Below, piece after piece: positions 46,788 through 57,726 of a stretch of 64,000 nt of DNA. Origin of the DNA: Piper betle (lineage: Eukaryota > Streptophyta > Magnoliopsida > Piperales > Piperaceae); assembly GCA_033002965.1 (NCBI GenBank), contig JAURVB010013169.1, forward strand, positions 40,523 to 104,522. The letters are read 5' to 3'. Position numbers and translations under genes: made by a program. How positions within the stretch are numbered: position 1 is the stretch's first letter; each line of letters opens with the position of its first letter. The notes below the pieces were generated by a model, which searched no databases, was not told the origin of the DNA, and was given only the letters and a program-made list of their open reading frames with translations.

Positions 46788-49700
46788 TGTAAAACCCGCG
46801 ACTCAAGTCAGGGTTTTATAGTCGTTAGCCGGTTGGTTTGACCGTAGTTTGAGTCGGTTCAGCTTTCAGAACATGTGTGCGGGGCCGAGGCCGACCGTGC
46901 GCACGTGCTATGAGGGTTTATGTAGACCCAAGTATCGATGATAGCGTCAGATACGCATCAGCAGACTGAGTTATCAGTAGATATGAGAGTATACAGTTGA
47001 TGATTTTATTTTATTTTTATGTTGTGACCGTAGAATTAGTTTAGGCCGAATAACGCATTAGGACGCGTTAGATGGTATTAGGGTGGGTTATTAGTTATAC
47101 GACATGTCATTTGGATGTTGTGATATTTTGTTTGATTTTATGGGATTTTTCCCAATTTTTCTAGATTTTTCTAGGATTTATTCCGAGTCCGTTATCATTC
47201 TTGACTCGAGCCGGTGTCGAGTCAAGTCTTATTTACAACTTTGCCATCGCCCTCATACTCCTCATCTTCCTTCCCAACCCCCACCCGTGTTTTCACCGCC
47301 GCCGCCCCTAAGATTTTTCCACCGCTGTCGACGCCACCTCGCCGCCGGTCGACGCCGCCCAGCCCGGCCGTGCCGTCGCCTTGCCGCCTCGACCACGCCC
47401 GGCCACCGTCCGGCCGTCGCAACGCCGGAAATCGCCCTCGATTTCCCGCCGTTCCCGACACGATTCCGCCGCCGTCTGCGCCGGACCGCCGCCGCCATGA
47501 CGTCGGAGCTTCTCCCCTCGACCTCCCCTACCTTTCCCCCTGTTTAGCGCCGCCGTCGAGGCCGGCCGTGGGTCTGATCGGAGCGGCCGACCGCCCCGGC
47601 CGCACTCGACGCCGCCGTTGGTGGCCATCGCCGCCGCGGCTGCCCTCGTCGTCACCACCATTGGGTTCAGCTCACCGAGACGGTGCTAACCCCTACCTCT
47701 GATTGCCTCGCCGGAGCAGTCACCGGAAAACCACCGGAGCTGCCGGAAAACCGCCGGCATAGTCGCCGGAAAACCGCCGACTCGCCTTCACCGCCTTCGT
47801 CCGTCGGCACCGATTTCAGCGCCGATCGCGAGGTGGTTCTTCCTTCTCTTTTTAGAACTATTAGATACATGTTGTGGTCATAGTAGCATATTAGAATTAA
47901 TTTTATTAACTTCATGCTTTTAGTTTAATTAATCGTGATTATGATAAACATGTGATGATTAGCGTAAATTGTGTTGTATGATGTGAATGCTTAGTAATGA
48001 AATTGTTAGTAAACCATTGAATAGTTAATTAAATGCTTGTTAACTAGTTAATTTATGAATTTGTATGAATTAGGTTTTGCATGCTAGCATTAAGTTAAAC
48101 AGATTAAATTGATTAAACCATTGTCACCTAATTAGAATAGGTATGCTTTGAAATTGGAATTAAAAGTGCTAGGTAATAAGTAACATATGAAATGATAAAA
48201 TTATTAACTTGCTTGACAATTAGAGATTTAGTGTGATTGTCGAGATGATTATCATGGTTGATTAGATGATTGTATGCATGTGGATATATTAGTTATATAG
48301 GTGTGCATCATATATGTATGGGCGTTAGTAATTAGTTATGTTCATGTAGGTTCGTTGCAGGAGCTTGCCGTCTAGGCACGAGACTGCGCTTGGAGCTTCT
48401 GATAGGTCCGTTAGGACACGCTTCTCAGGTTTTATCGCTCTATTCTATCGGTGATTTGATTTATTGATTGTAGGACGTGTCAGGTGGATGATTTATTGGA
48501 CCCCACCTAACACGGGTCACCTGGTCGATGTTTTTCGGAATTAATAACCCTCGAGGATGAGATCCCTCGAGTTTGTTTTCGAAAATAAGATCCACCTCAA
48601 GTTGCCTTCGGGCCTATTATAATAAATCCCGACCCAACCCTATAAATAGTTTTATCGAGTTTTCAGTGAGACAAGAGAAGATGAGTCGACTGCACGTACC
48701 ATGAGCGGATGCCGTGCCAGTCAAAGCGGGCTCTGGATTAGTGCCAGCGGACTGTTCCATTCCCGAGGGATCCTGACAACTCCGCGTTTGAGTTCCTCAC
48801 ACCCGGAGGACGTGGAGGTTTACGGGTACTGTTTAGTACAGCGCATGTCCGGACTTGTGGTTCAAAGGGTACTAAAGGCGACTGCCTGAGAGTGCTCGGT
48901 CTACGTGCTCAAGGTCAGGAGTAATATGGAGGTTCGGAGAGGGCTTAGGATAAAATTTACATGAAGTACTGAAAAAGAAGTGCCGAGAGCAGCATAGTAC
49001 CAGATAGATCAGGATGCTGTTGAGTCAGCTGCTCGACGGCTCCTTTGTAGTTGCCCTTATGAGAGTTCTTGAGGAAGATATATGATGGTTTGCTTTCCAT
49101 GAGAGTTTGCTCTCATGTTCCAGTTTGATATTAGTTATTTCCAGACCAGTGACACCCGTTGCTGACGTTTTTCTACTATATGTAGGTGAGGATGATGATT
49201 GGTGTATGCCGGCCTCGACGAAGGAGTAGCGCTTGCATTGCACACACATACCTGGTGCCGCGCCGACTTTTGCGTAAGATGTGATGTGATTGGCTTTTGT
49301 AGTAGATTTATATATTGGTATTTATGCATGAGTTTGTGAGGCTTGTATGCCTTGTTTTAGAAATGCGTGGGAATGTTTTGAGAAAGGCTCTAATGATGTG
49401 TTATGTTGAAATGAAAAGGAATCAAATGAGCTGAGTATGAGATTGTAGGTGGGCTAGACCCAATTACAGTATGTTTGGATGATTTGAAGTCTGTTACGAT
49501 ATAAATTGTTGTTTTATATATATACATATTGTGCCGTATTTTAACAGGTCATCCCCTTATTGCATTTTTAGGGGAGGCTCTGTCCGTTTTATTCTAGATT
49601 TTATGAATTTTATTGCTATTTTAATTATTTTGGTGTGCGGTGATTATCATGACATTCACGTAGTATCCTGTTAGGGTTTTGCATCTCATTCATATATTGT

Positions 49701-49856
49701 TTGCGCATTAGCGGCGTGCTCCATCTTGAGACGTCGAGAGGGTTATGTCGTAGCCGTTTAGGTTTTGGGTCAGCCAACTTAATCGGTTTACGAGTAGTTC
49801 GATCCTTTGTAACAATTTTGGTCGGGGTTGAGAGTAAACCGGATTGGGGTGTTATA
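46788..49856 (+). mobile_element. Solo long LTR (copy A), intact ends
   Basis: It starts TGTAAAACCCGCGACTC and ends GATTGGGGTGTTATA, with TCCAA at 46783-46787 and 49857-49861. At 3069 bp it is the best reference for this family. In order: CGACTCAAGTC; ATAACGCATTAGGACGCG (47049); TTGACTCGAGCC..TGTCGAGTCAAG (47200-47227); GC-rich block (47270-47830); AT-rich middle; TATA box TATAAATAG (48641-48649); the tail with AGGGGAGGCTCTGTCCG (49571). No primer site or coding domain. ORFs up to 162 residues in the GC-rich block exist on both strands and are rejected. The youngest dated insertion here, as it interrupts a young element. Confidence 0.88.
48641..48649 (+). promoter_or_regulatory. TATA box of the long LTR
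   Basis: TATAAATAG, about 1.85 kb into the LTR, followed by TTTTATCGAGTTTTCAGTGA, a context conserved in copies B, E and F. It marks the likely U3/R boundary region. Confidence 0.55.
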
Positions 49857-50156
49857 TCCAATCTCCCCTTCCTGCCCCATATGGAAACTCCTTGAAAAAT
49901 CTTCAACTCTGCACCACTCGTCGAACACCAGTTGAGCTTGAAGCACCATTGTCGACCACTTGACGACTAGCCATCACATGAGGAGAGAAATATTTTAACA
50001 CATCTCCCCTCCCGACTCATGTGAAATGTCCTCTATCTCCCCTGATTGGAACTCCTAGCACATCTCCCATACTCGTATAGAAGAAACTCCTTTGCTAGCA
50101 CCGTCGAAACGTCATCTTGAAAAAACAACACAAACCTCCACAGGCCATGAACCACA

Positions 50157-50392
50157 GCTCTGATACCACTTGTTGGGCCCTTTGGGCCCCCACCCAAGCT
50201 CCAAACCACTGTTGGACCCTTCGCGCCCCCAAAAGGACTTTAAACAACCAAAGGAAACTCGCAATAGATGTCATGGGCCTCTCTTAATCCAAAAGCTAGC
50301 TTAAGGAATAAGGCTTTCCCATTAGCCTATATACAAGTCACCAACAACCTCTACGACCGATGTGGGACAAACCCAACAACTCCCCTTCACAC
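50157..50392 (-). mobile_element. Short second LTR with its own primer site and polypurine tract
   Basis: 50171-50378 runs (minus strand) from TGTTGGGTTTGTCCCACATC to CCCAAAGGGCCCAACA. Directly after it is TGGTATCAGAGC (50168-50157), a perfect 12-base tRNA-iMet site, and directly before it a polypurine tract GTGTGAAGGGGAGT (50392-50379). The order is thus tract-LTR-primer site in the middle of another element. Its flanks show no 5-bp duplication, so it is not a simple insertion. Its end is partly duplicated (TGTTGGGCCCTTTGGGCCC and TGTTGGACCCTTCGCGCCC, 38 bp apart). Confidence 0.7.
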
Positions 50393-50538
50393 ATCGGGCA
50401 TGGCCCGAAACCATCGTCGTCTGACACACTCCCTTTAAATCAGACGGCACCCACCTGGCAAACTCCTCTTCAAATCATCAAGTGGAACCCATGAAGGAAA
50501 CAACAACAATCGGTGTAGGCAAACCCGGTTCGAACTTG

Positions 50539-50550
50539 GCTCTAATACCA
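50539..50550 (-). promoter_or_regulatory. Primer-binding site (tRNA-iMet) of the outer element
   Basis: TGGTATTAGAGCC on the minus strand, two bases after the LTR end CTAACA. One mismatch to TGGTATCAGAGC. Confidence 0.8.
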
Positions 50551-50552
50551 CT

Positions 50553-51344
50553 TGTTAGGATTTTAACACCCAAAATCCACTAAACACCATGTTGTGTGTG
50601 TTTTGACAAGGCAAACCAATACAAGATAAAATATATAGATGCCACACAAATTTAAAGTGGAAACTTTCCAAATTGAAATAAAACCACAACCAAAAACATG
50701 AAATGGGTATAAGTACCCTCATATTACAAACCATAGACAAAAGGTAGAGAAGGATAAGAAATAAACTACAGTTGGTCTTGTCGAAGAACACACAGTCATG
50801 TCTTCTCCCCACAATGAATAATTTCTCTTTCTTCTCTCACATGCGCCACCAATGGTGACCGTGTCTAAATCTGCAACCGTAACCTCTAACTGGAACACAC
50901 TCTAATTAGGAACACCCATAATCTCTAATTGGAACACACTCCAATTAGGAACCTCTAACTGGAACACACTCCAATTAGGAACCTCTAACTGGGATACACA
51001 TCCAATTGGGAACACTTAACGAACAAATATAGTACACCATGAGGAGAGGCTCTCTCTCCTCTAAGAGAGAGAGGGAGAGCCTCACTGTAAAACCTCACAG
51101 TGAAACCAAATAACACAATCTTCAGTTGTACTCTCTTCTGTTCTATTTCACTCACAATACAACTACATATATATAGGAAAAGGAAACCAGCCTCATAGAT
51201 ATGAATAGCCAAACACTAAATACTCATCATCTTCAACAATTCTTTTCGAATTCCTCGTACTTCTTAGAATAACTCCATGTCTTTATGATTCCCAATGCAG
51301 TTGCATGTCTTCACACATCCATCGTATGATGAGGGACCCCAACA
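50553..51344 (-). mobile_element. 5' LTR of the non-autonomous element
   Basis: 792 bp, minus-strand ends TGTTGGGGTCCCTCATC and GTTAAAATCCTAACA. TATATATA at 51167-51175 is the likely TATA box. It is followed on the minus strand by the primer site. Confidence 0.85.
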
Positions 51345-51575
51345 GTTAACATAGTTATAGAATATGAGTATGTCTTTCGTATTCTATTAATCGGGTTTGC
51401 ATTGTAAGGTTAACCAATTCTTCTTATATTTGATTCCTTAAAAATAGAGTTAACTTTTCTTATTTGTTGAGATGGTTAGTAGTAAATTCCACATAAACCA
51501 ATCAAAATAGGGCACATTTTGGGCGCAAAAAAAGGGACCTGACTAAAATTCTATTTCTAAATTATGGGTTTGAAG

Positions 51576-52689
51576 GTACTAAGGTGGGATGGAAGCTTGG
51601 TAAGTTTAGCCTTTTTTTATTTGAAAAGGAGAATTGAGGGTGTTGTGCTTATTTTTTTAAAATTATTTATTTTTAGAGATGTCTTAGTAACAATAAGAAT
51701 GATATGGAAACATCACGAATATTTAAATCTAGCCATTATTGTAGATCATATAGCTGTTATTTTTTAATTTAGACAAGCTACCATCACCATCCAACCTTTC
51801 TTCCTATAGAAAACGAAAAAACAGAGATAAAAAGAAAAAACAGGGAATGCAAGGGCGGCAGCCATTGACAACCGCTGACCCAACTAACCAGCTTTGTCAC
51901 CCACCTGCACTAGATGGGTGCAGGCTGCCATCCTAATGCAAAAGTACTGCTGGCACCTGGCTCATTTCTGTGAGAACTGTCTCCCAAAACAGTGAAACTT
52001 CCCCAATTATGCAACGCGTCACCGACGTGCGACATTGTAGCAGCATCTAGGCATCTGTGCTGGCTGCAAGCCTTAATGCTACAAAATTAGGGTTCTCCAT
52101 CGGAAATGCCGAGACAAGCAAGCACAACACGTGAGATGCAACTAGACACGCCGGAACTCAGCCCTAGGGTCAATCTACCATACCAAACATGCATAAGGAA
52201 AAAGAAAAGGTCAAGACCACCTTGTGCCCAACGGAGTGTGATTGACACCGGGGTGACTTGTGTCTGGGTGAATAAGCACAACATATATCCTTATAACATA
52301 TTAATGATTAGCAACACCAATCATATGCTCCTCAGCTTGGTTCACAAACAAACCAACACAAAACCAACGGGTGAACAGCCCGGGTTTTAAAATTATCCTT
52401 CAACTAATTAGTTAGTCTTTGTAGATAACTATGAAAACTACTAAGTCCTTTGCTTTTATGACCTCTAGAGTTCAACACCTTGGGAATTATGAAAAATATG
52501 TAAAAACTGGCTTTGTTCCTTTATCAACCTAGGTTGACTTCATTAAGAAAACTGGACTAGCTATTGGCCTTTTGATCCCTCAAGTCATGCCAAATAGATT
52601 AAAACACATGCCAAGAAAAGTACGATACTAGCTATAGATTATTGTTGTACATGAGTATATGGACGCCTAGGCACCTGGCCTAACATCAA
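51576..52689. other. Unassigned DNA
   Basis: 51840-52090 is GC-richer and not recognised. 52090-52390 ends in AGCCCGGGTTTTAAAA, which on the minus strand resembles the start of the long LTRs (TGTAAAACCTGGGC), but no polypurine tract or further homology confirms it. No gene seen. Confidence 0.35.
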
Positions 52690-52976
52690 GATAAATTTGC
52701 ACCTAGGTGTGTTGTTGAGCTCTGAACTACCTAAGGCTGACCGACCTAGGTGCAAATTTGCAACCAGTGACTCTGACCGACCTAAGGCTGCTGCTGGCAA
52801 CAATTACCGCTGTTGTCTCCCTCGCCCACATTGTGGTCGTGTTGAGCTCACTAAGCTCGGGCCGACCACAAACCCGACCACCTAGTCGGAAAAGTCTCCA
52901 AAATTCTACGGAAACCATCAAAAGATGCTGGAAAACTGGATTTACTGGAATTCACTGGAAATCACCGGACACTTGT

Positions 52977-53455
52977 AACAACCCACCTTAGCTGGCAAGG
53001 GGTTACCCAAAAATATGGAGGATATAAAAGCAAAAACGCATGCACTTGCATCATAACATGGTAAATAATTATTCTTGAGCTGTAACGTAACAAAAATAAT
53101 TAAACATGAGATTCAAATGTCTTTAAAAAATTATTAACCATAAAAATAAATCATTCAATATTAGATGTAACATGTAGACATTGACATAAGGTAAACCAAC
53201 TATGCAAAAGAAAAGTCCCACAGCCTCAAAACTGTTTCCCATAGTCACAATCATAACTCAAATAATATAAATAAGAAGTCCAATTTTATTCATCAATTCT
53301 TCCAACCTGGGTTGGCAAGGCAACCACCAACTACACTCTCAACCATTAGTCTGAAGCTGCTCACCTTTGGTGACAAAATCACGTTAGTAAGAAGACCATT
53401 AAGTCGTACAATTACAAGAAACAAGTCAATATATCGCACATCAAGAAATCGCTAA
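52977..53455 (-). mobile_element. Inserted LTR-like piece beginning TGTAACAACCCACC
   Basis: It interrupts copy F between GAAATCACCGGACACT and TTCTTCCAGCC. Its edge TGTAACAACCCACC is the inverse of the right edge of the piece ending at 55408. No coding sequence; the far boundary and target duplication are unresolved. Confidence 0.35.
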
Positions 53456-54569
53456 GGCGTCTAATTCTTCCAGCCGAAATTGGTCGAACTTTGGATGTTA
53501 CTGGGTGCTGAATTTGAGTCCCAAACCGCACGACAAACTTTACTCGTTGCCGATTGCCAATGATGCGAGGTATAATTAACTCCAACATAATTATTTTAAA
53601 TTGATAATTATTAGCACAATATAATAGGATTTGATTGATTGACATAATAAAATATTTTTATTGTACATACAAATAAATTTGTGTGATTTGAATGATAAGA
53701 AATAAATGCTAATGAAGTGATTAGGTAAATTATGTATGATTTGTTAATTAACTCTAATGTAAATTAGGAAATCATGAGTTGAATGGTTGTGAATGCTTGA
53801 TATGAGTGTATTCTTTAGGATGTGTGATTGGATCATTCAAATAGTGGGCATTAACATTTAGATTTGATGTGTTGGGACGGAGTATGAGCTTGCCGCTTAG
53901 GTCTGTGGATACGATTGAAGTTTCTACCAGGTTCATTTAAGACTCACCACTAGTTTGACCTTCTCACTATATCATGATTTGATTTAATAGGTAAGCAAAC
54001 GTGTCAAGTGGTGGATTTATTGTATCTCATTCCACATGGGCTATTTAGTGATATGAATTTTTAGATTAATAGCCTTCGAGGATGAGATCCCTCTAGTTTA
54101 TTTTAGAAAATTTAGATCCAAATCATGTTGCCTTCAGGCTTACTATATTATAATCTTTACCCAGATGATTATATACTTCTCTCAGTTTTCTAGTGAGATG
54201 TGAGACAAGGAAAAGTCAACTCATGCACACTGTGAGTAGTTACACGTGCCAGTTAAAGCAAGCTCTAGATTGGTGAGAGGATCATTTCATTCTTGAGGGA
54301 TCTTGACAACCTCATATTTTGAGTTCCTCAAACCTGGAGAAGTGTAGAATTACGGATACTGCAATGCAGCACATGTCTAAACTTGTGGATTCAAAAGGTA
54401 GTGAAGGTGCTTGCCTAAGAGTACTTGGCCTCAGTGCTATGGGTCAGGAGTTATATGGAGGATGTAGAGGGCTTTAGAATAATTGATTTTCCCAAGTGTG
54501 GGATAGTTTGAAAATGTCGAGGCATTTGATGAGTCAGAATGGGACATTGTTGTGTGTTGTAGGCCTCAA

Positions 54570-55408
54570 CATAATTCCAGGTCCTTATAATTACTTGAAA
54601 TGTTATATATTCTTATTTGGGAGTCTTGGTCTACCTGAGCCCACATTCAACCACCATGTGCCAAGCACAACCGAGGCTAAAGAATTGGCTTAGTCCAACA
54701 TGGGGCAGCACCCACCCTTAAAATTATATATTCATATTTGGGAGTCTTGGTTAGCCTGAGCCCACATTCGACCACCATGCACTTAGCGCAATCGGGTTAA
54801 AGAATTGACTCAGTCTCACACGGGGCAACAAGCTAAAATTTCTTGAAAGATTAAATACCTGCCCCCATGCCGAAAGGGGTGATGGGGCGCAATGGCACAA
54901 GATGACTCATTATGCACTTGTGATACCACGTAGCTGAGGGCCACGTAGCGTGTGTGCGCATACATGGGATTGTAGCTGGATGGGCGGCCACCCTCCCAGT
55001 ATAATACAAGTTGGGCAAAGGCTCATAATCATTAAAAGATTCAAATTCAAATGTTGTAGAATATAATGACTTGGTTCTTGTAATTATATGACTTCGTGTT
55101 TTTATCACTAATGCGGAATTGCCTCCATAGATCTGAGCATGGAAGGATGGGTAGAGTCGAGACAGCTAGAGGACGCTGTTATTGGACTCTTGATTTTTCT
55201 TATTTGTTATTATACATCTAGATTGTTTGCATGACACTGGGATTTCGGTTCAGTTCATGGGGCTTAGATTATTCCAAACATTTGTTATATTAAATTATAT
55301 GTCAAGGGTTTATTTAAAATCTTTAAAATTAATAAAAAATTAATTTATGAGGCACTTAGTTTCATATAGAAACACTTGGCTCGTGGCTCGGAACGGGTGG
55401 GTTGTTAC
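54570..55408 (+). mobile_element. 3' portion of a copy C-type LTR
   Basis: CCAGGTCCTTATAATTACTT, CACATTCAACCACCATG, CTAAAGAATTGGC and CATGGGGCA match 37310-37450 of copy C (with one internal repeat of the CACATTC..CACCATG segment at 54755-54830). It ends GGAACGGGTGGGTTGTTACA, like copy C's GGGCGGGTCGTTATA. The 5' part is missing. Confidence 0.5.
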
Positions 55409-56238
55409 AAATATTGTCAGGCCGAGGCTTATGGCTTTTGATTAGTGCCCTTATGAGTGATTCTAATAAAGAAGTATATGAATGATTTTGTTTAATGGGA
55501 GAGTCATCTCTCTTATGCCAGTTTGACAATTAGTTATTTTTGGATGAGTAACAATCGTTACTAACTTTTGTATTATATATATAAGTGAGAATCTAAATGA
55601 ATGAGCGGTGTCAGGACTACGGAGGAGTAGCAATGCAACTTGCACACATGTACTTGCCGAGATGGAATCACAATGTGTTGACAGAATCTACTATGCATTT
55701 TATTTTAGATGAATTATAAGATGTATGATTGCAGGAATGTTGTCAGAAATCATGAAATGTTTGCATGCGTGTGATTTTTATTGTGAATAGAACTGAACAA
55801 GCTGAGCAATAGAGTCTAGACTTGGCTCTGAAGAATAAAAATGATTATAATGTATATGTTGTCAGAAAACTTGCATGCTTTAGGAACGTTTTATATTTTA
55901 TTGCTATATATATATATATTATATTGTTTGTTGTTGGTAGTCCCTATTTCACTTTTAGGGGAGACTATGTCTGTTTTATTTTTAAAAATCGTTATTTTTC
56001 AAATTTTTAATAAGTTGGTTTTGTTCTGAATATGAATTGCATATCACATCATACATTTGGAACAATGTTAGAACCTAAACATCCCAACCATACATTAAAT
56101 GTTTGCATCACCATCTTGAGATGACTAAGGATAGATCCAAGTTGGCTTGACTGAATTAAGTAGATTAGCAAACGGTTTGGTCGTTGGTAGCATTTCCGGT
56201 CCGGGTCATGGGTGAACCAAATTGGGATGTTGTAGTCT

Positions 56239-56250
56239 TTGTATTAGAGC
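56239..56250 (+). promoter_or_regulatory. Primer-binding site (tRNA-iMet), degenerate
   Basis: TTGTATTAGAGC, two mismatches to TGGTATCAGAGC, four bases after the LTR end. Confidence 0.55.
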
Positions 56251-56990
56251 TAATCCTTGGTTGATTAAGATGGTAGATGTTATTACAAGTTACATGTGTG
56301 CAAAAGCTTCTTCGAGTTTTGCCGATAGGTATATTTCTATTTTATTGTTTTTGTTTACAAATTTTCTTAACAATTAGTGGTGTGATAGTGTGTTCAGGTT
56401 AGAGTAGTGAATCATAGCAGGATGTGAGATAGACTCACAAGACACAAATTAGGGCCCCAACCCCTCCATTGCCCAGACATGACAGTCATAGCCATGGTCA
56501 CAATGACACAGCATTTAGTCGACCGAAGACTACCATGCCACAAGGATGGCCAGTCTCAGTTAGTCATCGTAGTGAGAGCCGTCACCATAATGGTCACCGC
56601 AGTAGCAGTAGTCGACAAGAGAGATATGTAGTGATTGTCAGATTGGCTGAGGCTCAGATACATAAGTAGCAAAGCCGAGAAGACATCAGGAGAGAGCTCA
56701 AATAGATAGCCCCTCTCAGTGGCTAGACCAAAGAAGATACCAACAGTGGACAATGAGGCATGAGGAGAGCCTGTAGTATCCTCTGGCCTTCTGCCGCTGC
56801 CCCTCTTCCACAGCCGCAACAGAGGACTACTCTAACAACAGCTCCTCTATTTGCCCCATTTGAGACAAGAATGAGCCCAAATGTCAATGGACCCACCGTA
56901 ATAAGTAGCAGGCAGACTATAGGCGGAAGTGGAGCTGCAGGATTTGTAAGTTGTCTTCCTTGCCTCATTTTATAGTCTAGGCCTTCTACT
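56251..56990 (+). mobile_element. Ty3 leader and gag-region remnant
   Basis: A leader like that at 7911-8040 is followed by sequence giving MPRHDSHSHGHNDTAFSRPK then PQGWPVSVSHRSESRHHNGH in one frame (56469-56669). Such basic, His/Ser-rich sequence is common at the start of gag, but no capsid motif was found and stops are frequent. Confidence 0.35.
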
Positions 56991-57726
56991 CACATTAGGA
57001 CTATCCTCTACATAATCTCTATGGTCTAAACTACCCTTAAGCCTTCTACACGGTTGCCTAAGTGGACAAATCTCTCTACATCCGAATGACTGACTCTTAC
57101 CCGATGGGAAAATTTAAACATTGGACAACTAATAATTTTAGACTTCCACATAAATCCATGATCATGTGAATGAGTGCTTAAGTCTACAAATTCAACTCAA
57201 AAACTTATCAAACTAACCATTGGGGATATGGAATTGGTTCACATGTGACCATTTTCTTCTTGTCCAACAAAGGTAAAAGCTTGTTCGACAACTAATCCTT
57301 AGGGATTTCACTTGACCGTTTCTATTAATAATTAAGCATTAAACAAAGATTGTATTTAGTCAAACTCAATATAATTAACACATACATTTATAACTTAGAG
57401 TATCTTTCATTAGTCTAGACTAATTTATACAAAGATAAATTTTTATATAATAAACATAAAGAGTTAGCTATAGTTATATCCTACCCAAGAGAAGGAAAAT
57501 AAACTAAGTAATATTGGCAAAGAGGCCTGATATTACATCTTGAATCTCCAAGATGTTCTCCTTTGAAGGTCACAATTTGTGATCATGGATGACATTTCAA
57601 TAGGTGTCATCATATTCTTAAGTCTTCACATGGACTATCATTATTTTGTAGGAGCCTAAGTTACCTTAAGTTGGGTTTCTTATGTGACAAAGGTGGAGTG
57701 TTTATGCCATGATGAAGGGGAGAATG
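56991..57726. other. Unassigned DNA, possibly retroelement interior
   Basis: No domain recognised. It ends in ATGATGAAGGGGAGAATG (57709-57726), a likely polypurine tract for the LTR that follows. Confidence 0.35.

Larger units (their letters stand above)
45705..51344 (-). mobile_element. Non-autonomous LTR retrotransposon (TRIM/LARD-like), GTTAA duplication
   Basis: It is flanked by GTTAA at 45700-45704 and 51345-51349. LTRs lie at 45705-46705 and 50553-51344 (minus-strand ends TGTTGGGG and ATCCTAACA). A primer site at 50539-50550 and a polypurine tract at 46706-46718 fix the orientation. Subtracting the nested solo LTR (46788-49856), the interior is only about 0.77 kb and codes for nothing, so it must be moved by another element's proteins. 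Over the first ~240 bp the two LTRs differ by only about a dozen substitutions, so it is much younger than the 26-42 kb element. Confidence 0.85.
45010..51575. mobile_element. Inverted-repeat DNA element split by the LTR element
   Basis: Left (45020-45102): AGAAATTAGGTGCCCAAAA ... GTGCCAAAAATAGGTCC, TATTTTGATTGG. Right, read on the minus strand (51575-51500): TTTAGAAATAGAATTTTAGT ... GCGCCCAAAATGTGCCC, TATTTTGATTGG. Between them, once the LTR element 45705-51344 is removed, lie about 0.9 kb of short diverged tandem repeats and no coding sequence. Exact ends and target duplication were not resolved. Confidence 0.42.
52690..56234 (+). mobile_element. Composite long LTR (copy F), 5'-truncated, with insertions
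   Basis: 52860-52975 matches copy B (CGGAAA..GGAAAACTG..TTTACTGGAATTCACTGG). 53490-54565 matches copies A/B (GAGGTATAATTAACTCC, GAGGATGAGATCCCTC, GATTATATAC TATA region at about 54168, TGCCTAAGAGTACTTGG). 55408-56234 matches the tail (CTTTTAGGGGAGACTATGTC) and ends TTGGGATGTTGTA. The canonical start is missing. A primer site follows at 56239, so this was the 5' LTR of a full element. Foreign pieces interrupt it at about 52977-53455 and 54570-55408. Confidence 0.65.

Noticed and set aside
47104..47702. 147- and 162-residue Pro/Ser/Arg-rich ORFs
   Set aside because: They fall inside a solo LTR fixed by a TCCAA duplication, in its low-complexity GC-rich block, with equally long ORFs on the other strand.
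52060..52390. Possible minus-strand long LTR start (TTTTAAAACCCGGGC)
   Set aside because: Only the first bases resemble the family; no polypurine tract, duplication or further alignment was seen.
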